From Nostoc sp. CHAB 5834 (GTDB lineage Bacteria > Cyanobacteriota > Cyanobacteriia > Cyanobacteriales > Nostocaceae), in NCBI GenBank assembly GCA_020829485.1, contig JAIVFU010000047.1, positions 1 through 53,825 of the forward strand: DNA of 53,825 nucleotides, read 5' to 3'. Below are positions 18,038 to 26,164 of the stretch, piece by piece. Position numbers and translations under genes: made by a program. Every line of letters begins with the position of its first letter. The first letter of the stretch is position 1. The notes under the pieces are model-generated. The model was given only the letters and a program-made list of their open reading frames with translations. It searched no databases and was not told the DNA's origin.

Positions 18038-18592
18038 GTGACGCGATTAATCTTCTTGGGGCCACCTGGAGCGGGTAAAGGAACACAAGCTCAAACTTTG
18101 GCTGAACACTTGAATATTCCCCATATTTCTACTGGTGAAATCTTAAGACAAGCCATGAAAGATCAAACTTATTTGGGAATCAAGGCTCAAGCTTATGTTG
18201 ATAGCGGCGAGTTAGTATCCGACCAGCTAGTGCAGGACTTGGTACAGGAGCGCCTCAGTCAACCAGATGCCAAAAATGGTTGGATTCTTGATGGTTTTCC
18301 CCGCAATGTTACCCAAGCAGGTTTTCTGGAGAAGTTGCTGGAAGAAATACATCAGAGTGGCGAAAGGGTAGTCAATCTAGATGCACCAGATGAAGTTGTG
18401 ATCGCACGTTTGCTAGCTAGAGGACGAAATGATGATACCGAAGAGGTGATTCGTCGTCGTTTAGAAGTGTACCGCGCTGAAACTGCCCCTTTAATTAATT
18501 ATTACGGTGATCGCAAAAAACTTCTAACAGTCAATGGCAATCAGTCCCAAGAAGATGTCACTAGTGAACTGCAAAAGGTAATTGCTTCCTGA
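18038..18592 (+). CDS. adk: Adenylate kinase
   Basis: A 184-residue enzyme that interconverts ATP + AMP and 2 ADP. It has the P-loop [12 protein letters not shown] (residues ~7-18), the AMP-binding [11 protein letters not shown], the [11 protein letters not shown] motif and a LID arginine stretch ([20 protein letters not shown]). It is a short-LID form without the zinc-binding cysteines. The start is GTG two bases after secY, so it is co-translated with it. It is followed by a gap with repeats before infA. Confidence 0.97.
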   Translation: MTRLIFLGPPGAGKGTQAQTLAEHLNIPHISTGEILRQAMKDQTYLGIKAQAYVDSGELVSDQLVQDLVQERLSQPDAKNGWILDGFPRNVTQAGFLEKLLEEIHQSGERVVNLDAPDEVVIARLLARGRNDDTEEVIRRRLEVYRAETAPLINYYGDRKKLLTVNGNQSQEDVTSELQKVIAS

Positions 18593-18625
18593 AAAGGGAG
18601 TAGGGAGTAGGGAACTCACCAATAC

Positions 18626-18645
18626 AGACGCTATTAATCGCGTCT
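18626..18645. repeat. 20-bp palindromic repeat, copy 2
   Basis: AGACGCTATTAATCGCGTCT, one base away from the perfect palindrome, lies between adk and infA. Flanking GGGAGTAGGGA and CCCACTCCCTA arms extend the complementarity. Confidence 0.8.
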
Positions 18646-18787
18646 CTCCCCACTCCCTATGACAAGAAAAAGATCAATTTTAGCTAAGATATATTAATAA
18701 CCTGTTGATATATTTCTTAAAGTGTGTTCTCTTGCAGATAAAGTGCTGCAACTGAACACGAAATTGTTGAGTTGAGGAAAAAACAAA

Positions 18788-19012
18788 TTGTCTAAGCAAG
18801 ATTTGATTGAAATGGAAGGCACGGTTACAGAGTCCCTGCCCAATGCGATGTTTCGCGTTGACTTGGACAATGGCTTTAACGTGCTAGCACACATTTCCGG
18901 CAAGATTCGCCGAAATTATATCAAGATTTTGCCCGGCGATCGCGTCAAGGTAGAGCTAACTCCTTACGACTTGAGCAAAGGCAGAATTACCTATCGACTA
19001 AGAAAGAAGTAA
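18788..19012 (+). CDS. infA: Translation initiation factor IF-1
   Basis: A 74-residue OB-fold protein that spans the whole family: [40 protein letters not shown] and [12 protein letters not shown]-1 occupies the 30S A site during initiation. The length and alignment require the rare TTG start codon at 18788; the first in-frame ATG would remove eight conserved residues. GAGG lies about 10 bases upstream of it. A poor start codon on an initiation-factor gene is notable because infC uses one for feedback control in enteric bacteria. Confidence 0.97.
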   Translation: MSKQDLIEMEGTVTESLPNAMFRVDLDNGFNVLAHISGKIRRNYIKILPGDRVKVELTPYDLSKGRITYRLRKK

Positions 19013-19091
19013 GTATATGTAGAGAATTTTACCATAAAACCATTTTTTTGGCTGTTTTCTAGTCATTTAACTGGATTAATTTCCCTAGAAA

Positions 19092-19100
19092 TGCTATAAT
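19092..19100 (+). promoter_or_regulatory. Extended -10 promoter candidate before rpmJ
   Basis: TGCTATAAT combines a perfect -10 hexamer with an upstream TG, an extended -10 element. No good -35 is seen at 17 bases (TGGATT). It would start transcription about 20-25 bases before rpmJ and give the 3' part of the block an internal promoter. Confidence 0.45.
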
Positions 19101-19129
19101 TTTATATTTGGAGTCAAAAAATAAAAGGC

Positions 19130-19243
19130 ATGAAAGTTAGAGCCTCAGTCAAGAAAATTTGTGAAAAGTGCAACGTGATCAAACGTCGTGGTCGCGTCAT
19201 GGTGATCTGCGTGAACCCCAAGCACAAGCAACGTCAAGGATAA
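19130..19243 (+). CDS. rpmJ: 50S ribosomal protein L36
   Basis: A 37-residue protein, [20 protein letters not shown] at the N-terminus and [10 protein letters not shown] at the C-terminus. The four zinc ligands Cys11, Cys14, Cys27 and His32 are all present, so this is the zinc-binding form. It is one of the smallest ribosomal proteins and organises 23S rRNA near the peptidyl transferase region. GGAG lies about 16 bases upstream and AAAGG nearer. Its place between infA and rpsM is normal. Confidence 0.97.
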   Translation: MKVRASVKKICEKCNVIKRRGRVMVICVNPKHKQRQG

Positions 19244-19295
19244 CACTCTTATCAACAGAGTAAGTTGTAACACGCATATCATCATTAAAACGAAA

Positions 19296-19315
19296 AGACG
19301 CGATTAATCACGTTT
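19296..19315. repeat. 20-bp palindromic repeat, copy 3 (degenerate)
   Basis: AGACGCGATTAATCACGTTT lies between rpmJ and rpsM. The right arm runs into a T-stretch (CACGTTTTT), so this copy looks more like an intrinsic terminator or attenuator than the others. Confidence 0.7.
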
Positions 19316-19358
19316 TTCCAACCAACAGTAATTTCGAGAACAATAGGGAGAGTTCATT

Positions 19359-19739
19359 GTGGCACGTATTGCCGGAGTAGACCTTCCACGCGATAAGCGC
19401 GTCGAGATCGGTCTAACTTATATCTATGGAATTGGTTTATCACGTTCTCAAGAAATTATAGCGGCTACTGGTGTGAACCCAGACACTCGCGTTAAAGACT
19501 TAAGTGATGCCGATGTGACAGCCCTAAGAGGGGAAATAGAAACCAACTATCAAGTTGAAGGCGACTTGCGGCGCTTGGAGTCTTTGAACATCAAGCGCTT
19601 AGTTGACATTGGTACCTACAGAGGTCGTCGTCATCGCATGGGCCTACCAGTGAGAGGACAAAGAACTCGCACCAATGCCAGAACCCGTCGAGGGAGAAGG
19701 CAGACAGTGGCTGGGAAGAAGAAGGCTCCAGGGAAATAA
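19359..19739 (+). CDS. rpsM: 30S ribosomal protein S13
   Basis: A 126-residue protein that starts at GTG ([20 protein letters not shown]) behind GGGAGAG. It has the helix-turn-helix-like region with [15 protein letters not shown] and the basic tail [20 protein letters not shown] that reaches tRNAs in the A and P sites. It pairs with S19 in the 30S head. rpsK follows after 54 bases. Confidence 0.98.
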   Translation: MARIAGVDLPRDKRVEIGLTYIYGIGLSRSQEIIAATGVNPDTRVKDLSDADVTALRGEIETNYQVEGDLRRLESLNIKRLVDIGTYRGRRHRMGLPVRGQRTRTNARTRRGRRQTVAGKKKAPGK

Positions 19740-19793
19740 TTTTGCAACGCTTGCTAATCCGAGCAAGTTTTACCTTAAATCAACTAAACAAGT

Positions 19794-20189
19794 ATGGCGA
19801 GACAACCAACTAAAAAAACCGGGAGCAAGAAGCAGAAACGGAATGTACCCAGTGGAATGGCCTACATCCAGTCTACTTTCAACAATAGCATTGTCACCAT
19901 TACCGATCAAAATGGAGATGTCATCTCCTGGGCTAGTGCTGGTTCTAGCGGTTTTAAGGGAGCAAAAAAGGGAACTCCCTTTGCAGCGCAAACTGCTGCT
20001 GAAAGTGCAGCCCGTAGAGCCATCGATCAAGGAATGCGCCAAATTGAGGTAATGGTCAGTGGGCCAGGAGCAGGTAGAGAAACCGCTATCCGGGCACTTC
20101 AAGGAGCAGGACTGGAAATTACACTCATTCGGGATATTACCCCCATTCCTCACAATGGTTGCCGTCCACCCAAGCGCCGTCGAGTTTAA
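19794..20189 (+). CDS. rpsK: 30S ribosomal protein S11
   Basis: A 131-residue protein of usual length. Diagnostic blocks are [39 protein letters not shown] and the C-terminal [18 protein letters not shown]11 lines the 30S platform and the mRNA exit (E-site) region. The rpsD gene, which often follows rpsK, is not here; a 326-base gap leads to rpoA. Confidence 0.98.
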   Translation: MARQPTKKTGSKKQKRNVPSGMAYIQSTFNNSIVTITDQNGDVISWASAGSSGFKGAKKGTPFAAQTAAESAARRAIDQGMRQIEVMVSGPGAGRETAIRALQGAGLEITLIRDITPIPHNGCRPPKRRRV

Positions 20190-20515
20190 ACACCAAGACT
20201 TGGTAATTGGGGACGAGAAGCTACAATCAAACCAAGTAAAATTACTTACAATGTCCAGTTGGGCTTCTAACGTGGAAATTGTCATTGTGTGAAAGCTTGG
20301 GCGACCAAAAGTACGTCAGAATTCCCAGAGGGAAAGCTGTTAAACTTCGAGAACCCAAAATATTATTAGCGCCTGCAAGCTCAATAGGGTGTCAAAGTAT
20401 ACCGTAGCTTTATGCTAACTAGTTTGATATACCTATAATCTACAGGACATAAATTCAATTCGGGAGGCAATTGATTTGTCTGCTAGCAGCACCTTAGAAA
20501 AAGGGAGGCTCATCC
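20190..20515 (+). other. 326-base gap before rpoA with promoter-like elements
   Basis: No credible gene is present. The gap holds the palindrome AAGTAAAATTACTT (20237-20250), a TTCCC/GGGAA hairpin near 20322-20334 and a perfect -10 hexamer TATAAT at 20434-20439 without a clear -35. The unusual length between rpsK and rpoA, where rpsD lies in other bacteria, suggests a separate promoter for rpoA-rplQ. Confidence 0.45.
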
Positions 20516-21463
20516 GTGGCGCAGTTTCAGATTGAATGTGTAGAGTCGAATACTGAAGAAAGTCGGAACCATTACAGTAAATTTGTTCTGGAACCTCTAG
20601 AACGCGGTCAAGGAACAACAGTTGGCAACGCACTGCGGCGAGTTTTACTGTCTAACCTAGAAGGTACAGCAGTTACAGCAGTGCGGATTGAAGGCGTTTC
20701 ACACGAGTTTGCTACAGTTCCGGGCGTGCGGGAAGATGTGCTGGAAATCCTCATGAAAATGAAGGAAGTCATCCTCAAAAACTATTCCTCGCAACCCCAG
20801 ATTGGTAGATTAGTTGTTAGGGGGCCAGCAACAATCACTGCGGCGCATTTTGATTTGCCTAGTGAAGTAGAAGTCATCGATCCGACCCAGTATGTAGCCA
20901 CCATCGCTGAGGGTGGAAAGCTGGAAATGGAATTTCGGATTGAGAAAGGTAAAGGCTATCGCACCGTAGAGCGAGGACGTGAGGAAGCCACATCGTTGGA
21001 CTTTCTCCAAATCGACTCAATATTTATGCCGGTGCGAAAAGTCAACTATAGTGTTGAAGAATCTCGTGGGGAAGGCTTGATTCCAAAAGACCGACTGTTG
21101 TTGGAAGTTTGGACAAATGGCAGTATTTCCCCTCAAGAAGCACTATCTTCGGCCTCTGCGATCTTGGTAGATCTATTCAACCCGTTGAAAGACATCTCCC
21201 TAGAACCAACAGACACAGGTTCAGAGATTCCAGACGACCCAACTGCCCAGATACCCATCGAAGAGTTGCAACTTTCTGTGCGGGCATATAACTGTCTCAA
21301 ACGGGCACAAGTTAACTCTGTGGCAGATTTGTTGGATTATACCCAAGAAGACCTCTTAGAAATTAAGAACTTTGGGCAGAAGTCAGCAGAAGAAGTCGTG
21401 GAAGCTTTGCAGCGACGCTTGGGCATCACGCTGCCAATGGAAAGAGGCTCTAAACACCCTTAA
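20516..21463 (+). CDS. rpoA: DNA-directed RNA polymerase subunit alpha
   Basis: A 315-residue protein. The N-terminal assembly domain (~1-230) contains KFVLEPLERGQGTTVGNALR, LLSNLEGTAVTAVRIEGVSH and FEFATVPGV-type contacts. The C-terminal domain (~245-310) has the DNA- and activator-binding helix-hairpin-helix (RAYNCLKRAQVNSVADLLDY, EIKNFGQKSAEEVVEAL). The start is GTG with AAGGGAGG eight bases upstream, a strong ribosome-binding site. It dimerises to nucleate polymerase assembly. rplQ follows after 31 bases. Confidence 0.99.
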   Translation: MAQFQIECVESNTEESRNHYSKFVLEPLERGQGTTVGNALRRVLLSNLEGTAVTAVRIEGVSHEFATVPGVREDVLEILMKMKEVILKNYSSQPQIGRLVVRGPATITAAHFDLPSEVEVIDPTQYVATIAEGGKLEMEFRIEKGKGYRTVERGREEATSLDFLQIDSIFMPVRKVNYSVEESRGEGLIPKDRLLLEVWTNGSISPQEALSSASAILVDLFNPLKDISLEPTDTGSEIPDDPTAQIPIEELQLSVRAYNCLKRAQVNSVADLLDYTQEDLLEIKNFGQKSAEEVVEALQRRLGITLPMERGSKHP

Positions 21464-21494
21464 TAAAACCGTTCATAATTCATAGTGCATAATT

Positions 21495-21845
21495 ATGCGT
21501 CACCGTTGTCGCGTCAAAAAACTCAGTAAACCAGCCGATCAACGCCGTGCTTTACTGCGATCGCTCGCCACCGAGTTGATCCGTCATGGTAAGATCACCA
21601 CCACTTTAATTAGAGCGAAAGTTCTGCGAAGTGAAGTGGAAAAAATGATTACCCTAGCTAAAAATGGCTCCTTGGCAGCACGCCGGGAAGCTCTTGGCTA
21701 TATCTTCGACAAACAACTGGTTCACGCTCTATTTGAGCAAGCTCCAACTCGATATGGCGATCGCCAGGGCGGTTATACCCGCATCCTGCATACCGTACCG
21801 CGTCGGGGCGATAATGCAAAAATGGCAATAATTGAATTGGTTTAA
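21495..21845 (+). CDS. rplQ: 50S ribosomal protein L17
   Basis: A 116-residue protein: [20 protein letters not shown] at the start, the helix [20 protein letters not shown], and a C-terminal [20 protein letters not shown]. It lies near the tunnel exit. No Shine-Dalgarno is evident; the ATG follows AATTC/GTGCATAATT. It closes the classical alpha operon. The next gap has a heptamer array with a nested palindrome. Confidence 0.98.
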   Translation: MRHRCRVKKLSKPADQRRALLRSLATELIRHGKITTTLIRAKVLRSEVEKMITLAKNGSLAARREALGYIFDKQLVHALFEQAPTRYGDRQGGYTRILHTVPRRGDNAKMAIIELV

Positions 21846-21955
21846 GTCATTAGTCATTGGTCATTAGTCAGTAGAGACGCGATTAATCGCGTCTGTACAA
21901 TGGTCATTAGTGAATAACAAAGGACAAATGACAAAGGACAAATGACAAAATCTGT
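21846..21955. repeat. STRR array with nested palindrome between rplQ and truA
   Basis: Left GTCATTA/GTCATTG units, a copy of the 20-bp palindrome and right ACAAATGACAAAGG units form one composite block. The same composition recurs between truA and rplM. Confidence 0.85.
21875..21894. repeat. 20-bp palindromic repeat, copy 4
   Basis: A perfect AGACGCGATTAATCGCGTCT nested inside the heptamer array. Confidence 0.9.
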
Positions 21956-22816
21956 ATGTTAGAAAGCCACCAGCCGACACAAACTCATCGAGTAGCCTTG
22001 GTAATCCAATACCTGGGCACTCATTTTCATGGCTGGCAAAGGCAAAAAAAACAACGGACAGTCCAAGAAGAGATTGAAATTGCGATCGCTACTATTCTTG
22101 GCTACCATGTGACACTACATGGGGCTGGGCGAACCGATTCTGGAGTTCACGCTGCTGCTCAAGTAGCCCATTTTGAAGCAACAGGTTTAATTCCGCCTCA
22201 CAAGTGGGCAACAATGCTCAACAGCTACCTGCCGCCAGATATATTAATCAGGGCTTCAGCTAGTGTAGATAACCGTTGGCACGCTCGCTTTAGTGCAGCC
22301 TATCGACGGTATCGCTACACAATATATACTGAAGATCGGCTTAACTTGTTTGTAAGACCCTTCAGTTGGCATTACTATTATGCACCCCTGGATGAATCTT
22401 TAATCCAAGCTGCCTTGAAACCTCTCTTGGGAAAGCATCACTTAGCTGCTTTTCACCGTGCAGGCTCAAAGCGATCGCATTCCTGGGTAGAGGTGCAAGC
22501 AGCAGAGTGTCGTCGCAGTGGGCCATTTATCCATATTGAAATACAGGCAGATGGATTTTTGTATGGCATGGTAAGGCTGTTGGTAGGGATGTTGGTACAG
22601 GTAGGTTCTGAACAACGGACACTTTCTAGCTTCACCGAACTCTGGAAAGAACAACGTCGGGAAGAAGTGAAACACGCCGCACCGCCTCAAGGCTTGTGCT
22701 TGTTGCGAGTCGGCTATCCCGATTTTCCCTTTCCAAAAGAGATTTGGTACGACACCTTGCCAAAGTTCGTCACTAGTCAAGAGTCATTAGTCATTGGTCA
22801 GTACAGACGCGATTAA
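21956..22816 (+). CDS. truA: tRNA pseudouridine(38-40) synthase TruA
   Basis: A 286-residue enzyme that converts uridines 38-40 of many tRNA anticodon arms to pseudouridine. The catalytic Asp lies in HGAGRTDSGVHAAAQVAHFE (residues ~56-75). Other family marks are YLGTHFHGWQRQKKQRTVQE near 19-38, RYRYTIYTEDR, and the C-terminal GFLYGMVRLLVGMLVQVG. The last ~16 residues (FVTSQESLVIGQYRRD) and the stop codon are encoded by heptamer repeats and a palindrome rather than by ancestral sequence. The body of the protein is complete before that point, so activity is probably kept. Confidence 0.97.
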   Translation: MLESHQPTQTHRVALVIQYLGTHFHGWQRQKKQRTVQEEIEIAIATILGYHVTLHGAGRTDSGVHAAAQVAHFEATGLIPPHKWATMLNSYLPPDILIRASASVDNRWHARFSAAYRRYRYTIYTEDRLNLFVRPFSWHYYYAPLDESLIQAALKPLLGKHHLAAFHRAGSKRSHSWVEVQAAECRRSGPFIHIEIQADGFLYGMVRLLVGMLVQVGSEQRTLSSFTELWKEQRREEVKHAAPPQGLCLLRVGYPDFPFPKEIWYDTLPKFVTSQESLVIGQYRRD

Positions 22817-22920
22817 TCGCGTCTGTACAATGGTCATTAGTGAATAACAAAGGACAACTGACAAATGACAAAGGACAATTGACTAATGACAAATTAAAAA
22901 TGACAAAGGACAAATGACAA
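22773..22920. repeat. STRR array with nested palindrome spanning truA end to rplM start
   Basis: Left GTCATTA-type units start inside the truA reading frame, a 28-bp perfect palindrome follows, then many ACAAATG/ACAAAGG/ACAATTG units up to the rplM ATG, which is itself the ATG of a final AAATGAC unit. Confidence 0.88.
22805..22824. repeat. 20-bp palindromic repeat, copy 5 (28-bp perfect)
   Basis: The perfect core AGACGCGATTAATCGCGTCT is extended by GTAC on both sides, giving 28 perfectly symmetric bases (22801-22828). The TAA in its centre (22814-22816) is the truA stop codon. Confidence 0.92.
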
Positions 22921-23382
22921 ATGACAACAGTTAAAACATACCTTCCTTCTCAAGCAACCCTTGAGCGTGAGTGGTACATAGTAGATGCCACCGATAAACG
23001 CCTCGGTCGCCTCGCCAGCGAAATCGCCCAGGTATTGAGAGGCAAAAAGAAACCCGAATATACACCTCACCTAGATACAGGTGACTTCGTAATCGTCATC
23101 AATGCCGAGAAAGTCGCAGTCACAGGCAAAAAGCGCACTCAAAAGCTTTATCGCCGCCATTCTGGTCGTCCCGGTGGAATGAAAACCGAAACTTTCGCTA
23201 AACTGCAACAGCGCATACCAGAGCGAATTTTAGAACAAGCTGTTAAAGGTATGCTACCTAAAAATAGCCTCGGTAAGCAGTTGTTCACCAAGCTGAAAGT
23301 TTACGCTGGGCCTACGCATCCCCATGATGCTCAAAAACCTAAAGAACTAAAAGTTAGTACAATTCCTGGAGAAGAAAATTAA
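22921..23382 (+). CDS. rplM: 50S ribosomal protein L13
   Basis: A 153-residue protein with the L13 marks [40 protein letters not shown] and [20 protein letters not shown]. It is an early 50S assembly protein. The ATG and second codon (ATGACA) coincide with the end of the heptamer array, so the start codon is repeat-derived. An AAAGGAC unit lies about 12 bases upstream and may act as a Shine-Dalgarno sequence. The last base overlaps the start of rpsI. Confidence 0.98.
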   Translation: MTTVKTYLPSQATLEREWYIVDATDKRLGRLASEIAQVLRGKKKPEYTPHLDTGDFVIVINAEKVAVTGKKRTQKLYRRHSGRPGGMKTETFAKLQQRIPERILEQAVKGMLPKNSLGKQLFTKLKVYAGPTHPHDAQKPKELKVSTIPGEEN

Positions 23383-23798
23383 TGGTAGTAGCAGATGCTA
23401 ATAGCGGTCGCGCCGTATACTGGGGTACTGGCCGTCGTAAGAACGCAGTAGCTAGAGTACGCTTAGTTCCAGGCACCGGTCAACTGATTGTGAACGGTAA
23501 AGATGGAACCTTGTATTTCCAATTCAACCCCAACTACCTGGGAGTGATTAAAGCACCCCTGGAAACTCTGGGATTAGAAAACGAATATGACATTTTGGTA
23601 AAAGCAGAAGGCGGCGGCTTGACCGGACAGGCTGATTCTGTTCGTTTGGGAGTTGCCCGTGCTTTGTGCCAACTAGACCCAGACAACCGCCCACCCTTGA
23701 AAACCGAAGGTTACTTGACTCGTGATCCAAGGGCTAAAGAGCGGAAGAAATATGGTTTACATAAAGCCCGGAAAGCACCTCAGTACTCTAAGCGTTAG
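23382..23798 (+). CDS. rpsI: 30S ribosomal protein S9
   Basis: A 138-residue protein with [20 protein letters not shown] near the start and the conserved C-terminal [17 protein letters not shown], whose last Arg contacts P-site t[20 protein letters not shown] is also diagnostic. The ATG overlaps the rplM stop (TAATG), so the two are translationally coupled, with GGAG upstream. The rplM-rpsI pair is conserved in nearly all bacteria. Confidence 0.98.
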   Translation: MVVADANSGRAVYWGTGRRKNAVARVRLVPGTGQLIVNGKDGTLYFQFNPNYLGVIKAPLETLGLENEYDILVKAEGGGLTGQADSVRLGVARALCQLDPDNRPPLKTEGYLTRDPRAKERKKYGLHKARKAPQYSKR

Positions 23799-23945
23799 GG
23801 AATTGGGCATTGGTGAAGAAGGTTATAGGTTACAGGCGACAGGTGATAGTTTTCTGTTACCTGTAACCTGTTCCGTTCTCCCTTCTTCTAGCTGCAATTG
23901 AAACCTGAAAGTTATAATTTATATAGATTCATCCCACAAAAAACA

Positions 23946-24188
23946 ATGGCTAAAGCTGATATTCATCCCAAATGGTATCCAGATGCTAAAGTTTACTGCA
24001 ACGGTCAAGTTGTTATGACCATTGGCTCTACTAAGCCAGAATTGCATGTAGATGTTTGGTCTGGAAATCACCCATTTTACACCGGCACTCAGAAGATTAT
24101 TGACACTGAGGGTCGAGTAGAGCGCTTCCTCCGCAAGTACGGTATGAGCAGCACTCAAACATCTGGCGACGATCAAGACAAAAAGTAG
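23946..24188 (+). CDS. rpmE: 50S ribosomal protein L31
   Basis: An 80-residue protein that starts at MAKADIHPKWYPDAKVYCNG; a 16-codon in-frame extension upstream (from 23898) does not look like the family and is excluded. WSGNHPFYTGTQKIIDTEGR is diagnostic. Only one cysteine (Cys18) is present, so the four-cysteine zinc site of classical L31 is lost and this is the zinc-free type. L31 links the 50S central protuberance to the 30S head. Confidence 0.96.
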   Translation: MAKADIHPKWYPDAKVYCNGQVVMTIGSTKPELHVDVWSGNHPFYTGTQKIIDTEGRVERFLRKYGMSSTQTSGDDQDKK

Positions 24189-24291
24189 CGGGTTGGCTCT
24201 GCTGTTAACGACGGCCCTGCATCAGCTGGGTCGATTTTCATTTATATGCTCGAGCCAATTTGTTATTTTTTAAGGAGCGATCGCAATCGTC

Positions 24292-25389
24292 ATGGCTGAA
24301 TCATACTTACTGGACAAACTAAAATCCGTTGAACAAACTTTTAATGAATTAACACGTCGTCTTGGCGACCCTGATACCGCTAGCAATCCTGATGAGTATC
24401 AAGAAATTGCTAAGTCTCGTTCTTCTTTGGAAGAGGTAGTTAATACTTATGAAATTTGGAAAACAGCCCAAGAAGACTTAATCGGAGCGCGTCAGGTTTA
24501 CAAAGAATCTGCAAGTGATCCAGAGTTGCAAGAAATGGCATCACTGGAAGTAAAAGAACTTGAAGAAAAAATAGAACATTTAGAGTCTCGCTTGAAGGTC
24601 TTGCTGCTACCACGCGACCCCAATGATGAAAAGAATATCATGTTGGAAATTCGCGCCGGTACTGGTGGCGATGAAGCAAGTATTTGGGCTGGCGATTTGA
24701 TGCAGATGTACACCCGCTATGCCCAGACTCAAGGTTGGAAAGTTTCTCTAGTGAGCGAATCTCGTGGAGAAATGGGTGGCTGGAAAGAAGTCATTCTCGA
24801 AATTAAAGGTAATGATGTTTACAGCCAGCTAAAGTTTGAAGCTGGAGTGCATCGTGTGCAGCGCGTGCCAGCAACTGAATCTGGAGGACGGGTTCATACT
24901 TCCACAGCTACCGTGGCAATTATGCCAGAGGTAGATGATGTGGAAATTCACATTGATCCGAAAGATATTGAAATGACTACAGCTCGTTCTGGTGGTGCTG
25001 GTGGACAAAACGTCAACAAGGTAGAAACAGCCGTTGACTTGATGCACAAACCGACGGGAATACGCATTTTCTGTACAGAAGAACGCAGCCAGTTGCAAAA
25101 CAAAGAACGGGCGATGCAAATTCTGCGGGCGAAGTTGTATGACATCAAGTTAAGCGAACAACAAGCAGAAGTAACTTCCATGCGGCGATCGCAGGTTGGT
25201 ACTGGATCGCGATCGGAAAAAATTCGCACTTACAATTATAAAGATAACCGCGCTACCGATCATCGGTTAGGTCAGAATTATTCTCTTACCCCTGTTTTGG
25301 ATGGTGATTTAGAGACGCTTATCCAATCTTGTATATCTTTAGACCAACAGGAACGGCTGGCGGAGTTAGCGACTTCTGCCGCTAACTAA
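24292..25389 (+). CDS. prfA: Peptide chain release factor 1
   Basis: A 365-residue factor that recognises UAA and UAG and triggers peptide release. The anticodon-mimic PxT motif is PAT at 193-195, which marks RF1 rather than RF2 (SPF). The catalytic GGQ is at 237-239 in [20 protein letters not shown]. The N-terminal ~100 residues are helical. The ATG follows AAGGAGCGATCGC, in which a strong Shine-Dalgarno merges with a HIP1 octamer. It is the last gene of the translation block. Confidence 0.99.
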   Translation: MAESYLLDKLKSVEQTFNELTRRLGDPDTASNPDEYQEIAKSRSSLEEVVNTYEIWKTAQEDLIGARQVYKESASDPELQEMASLEVKELEEKIEHLESRLKVLLLPRDPNDEKNIMLEIRAGTGGDEASIWAGDLMQMYTRYAQTQGWKVSLVSESRGEMGGWKEVILEIKGNDVYSQLKFEAGVHRVQRVPATESGGRVHTSTATVAIMPEVDDVEIHIDPKDIEMTTARSGGAGGQNVNKVETAVDLMHKPTGIRIFCTEERSQLQNKERAMQILRAKLYDIKLSEQQAEVTSMRRSQVGTGSRSEKIRTYNYKDNRATDHRLGQNYSLTPVLDGDLETLIQSCISLDQQERLAELATSAAN

Positions 25390-25432
25390 TACCAATTCAA
25401 TTAATGATTGCAACACATCTTTGGTTGGATAA

Positions 25433-25452
25433 AGACGCGATTCATCGCGTCT
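25433..25452. repeat. 20-bp palindromic repeat, copy 6
   Basis: AGACGCGATTCATCGCGTCT, one central mismatch, lies between prfA and a convergent gene. It could end transcription of the block, though no T-tract follows. Confidence 0.8.
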
Positions 25453-25477
25453 CTACAAATGGTCATAATTTTTGCTG

Positions 25478-25924
25478 TTAAATATCCTGTAAAACCACTT
25501 GTTGTAATGTTGCTTTTAACACAGACAGGTGGTTTTCTAATATTGCGTGGAGTGCATCTTCTATTTCACTGGGATAATGGTAATAGGCAAATTCGTACTT
25601 CATAAGGTAATTTAACTTTGCCCATTCTTTCAAGGTTTCACAGGTATAAATTAGCTTTTCCACTTCTTTTTGCCAACGCGCAAAAATCCTGTAGCTAAAA
25701 AAGCTGCTGCATATATTGCCTTTTGTATCCCAGTAGGAAATGCATACTTGATGTTTCAGAAGGTGGATTTTTTTGATTTGCTTAACATCGTAGCCTTTAA
25801 CTTTTAAGGCTTCTTTCGCTTCAGCCTCCGAAATGTTCCACTGTTCTGGTTTAATTTTATTAGTGGCTATAAGATTTTTACCTTTGCGGCGGTATTGGTT
25901 AATTTTGCGTGGCTTGCGAAACAT
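25478..25924 (-). CDS. Conserved hypothetical basic protein
   Basis: A 148-residue protein with a very basic N-terminus (MFRKPRKINQYRRKGKNLIA), a predicted helical middle (SEAEAKEALKVKGYDVKQIK) and a core with VCISYWDTKGNICSSFFSYR. I do not recognise the family. The sequence looks intact and protein-like, with no signal peptide or membrane segment. The N-terminal charge is compatible with nucleic-acid binding, but this is inference. It is convergent with prfA and opens the accessory patch. Confidence 0.65.
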   Translation of the reverse strand: MFRKPRKINQYRRKGKNLIATNKIKPEQWNISEAEAKEALKVKGYDVKQIKKIHLLKHQVCISYWDTKGNICSSFFSYRIFARWQKEVEKLIYTCETLKEWAKLNYLMKYEFAYYHYPSEIEDALHAILENHLSVLKATLQQVVLQDI

Positions 25925-26104
25925 GATGCACCTTCGATATTATTTCTTCGCAGCAAAGTTGAGCTACTAGCACAAGCGCCGTAGCAAACTAAGTTTTTTG
26001 GGCTGGTTAAAGATAGATGGGTTATTCTACTAGCTTGATACCTGTAGTTGGCAATTTACAACCAGAGATATAGTTTAGTACTAAAACACAAGGCTGTCAA
26101 TATA

Positions 26105-26139
26105 AAAGTAAACTTGTAATATTGAAAGTAGACTTGTAA
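26105..26139. promoter_or_regulatory. Candidate operator pair upstream of XRE regulator
   Basis: Two direct repeats AAAGTARACTTGTAA start at 26105 and 26125, 20 bases apart (about two helical turns). Each contains the imperfect palindrome AAGT-N2-ACTT. They lie 26-60 bases before the regulator's start, the usual place for autoregulation. Confidence 0.5.
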
Positions 26140-26164
26140 ATACAGTTGGCTAGCTATATAAGCA

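Noticed and set aside
19770..20285. A 171-codon frame on the minus strand
   Set aside because: It is antisense to rpsK, with composition dictated by the S11 codons.
22773..22920. Regular repeats resembling a CRISPR array
   Set aside because: Units are 7 bases in tandem, without spacers, and arranged as two complementary arms. No cas genes are near.
25408..25605. A 65-codon plus-strand frame after prfA
   Set aside because: It overlaps the longer, more protein-like minus-strand gene and begins in a palindrome region.
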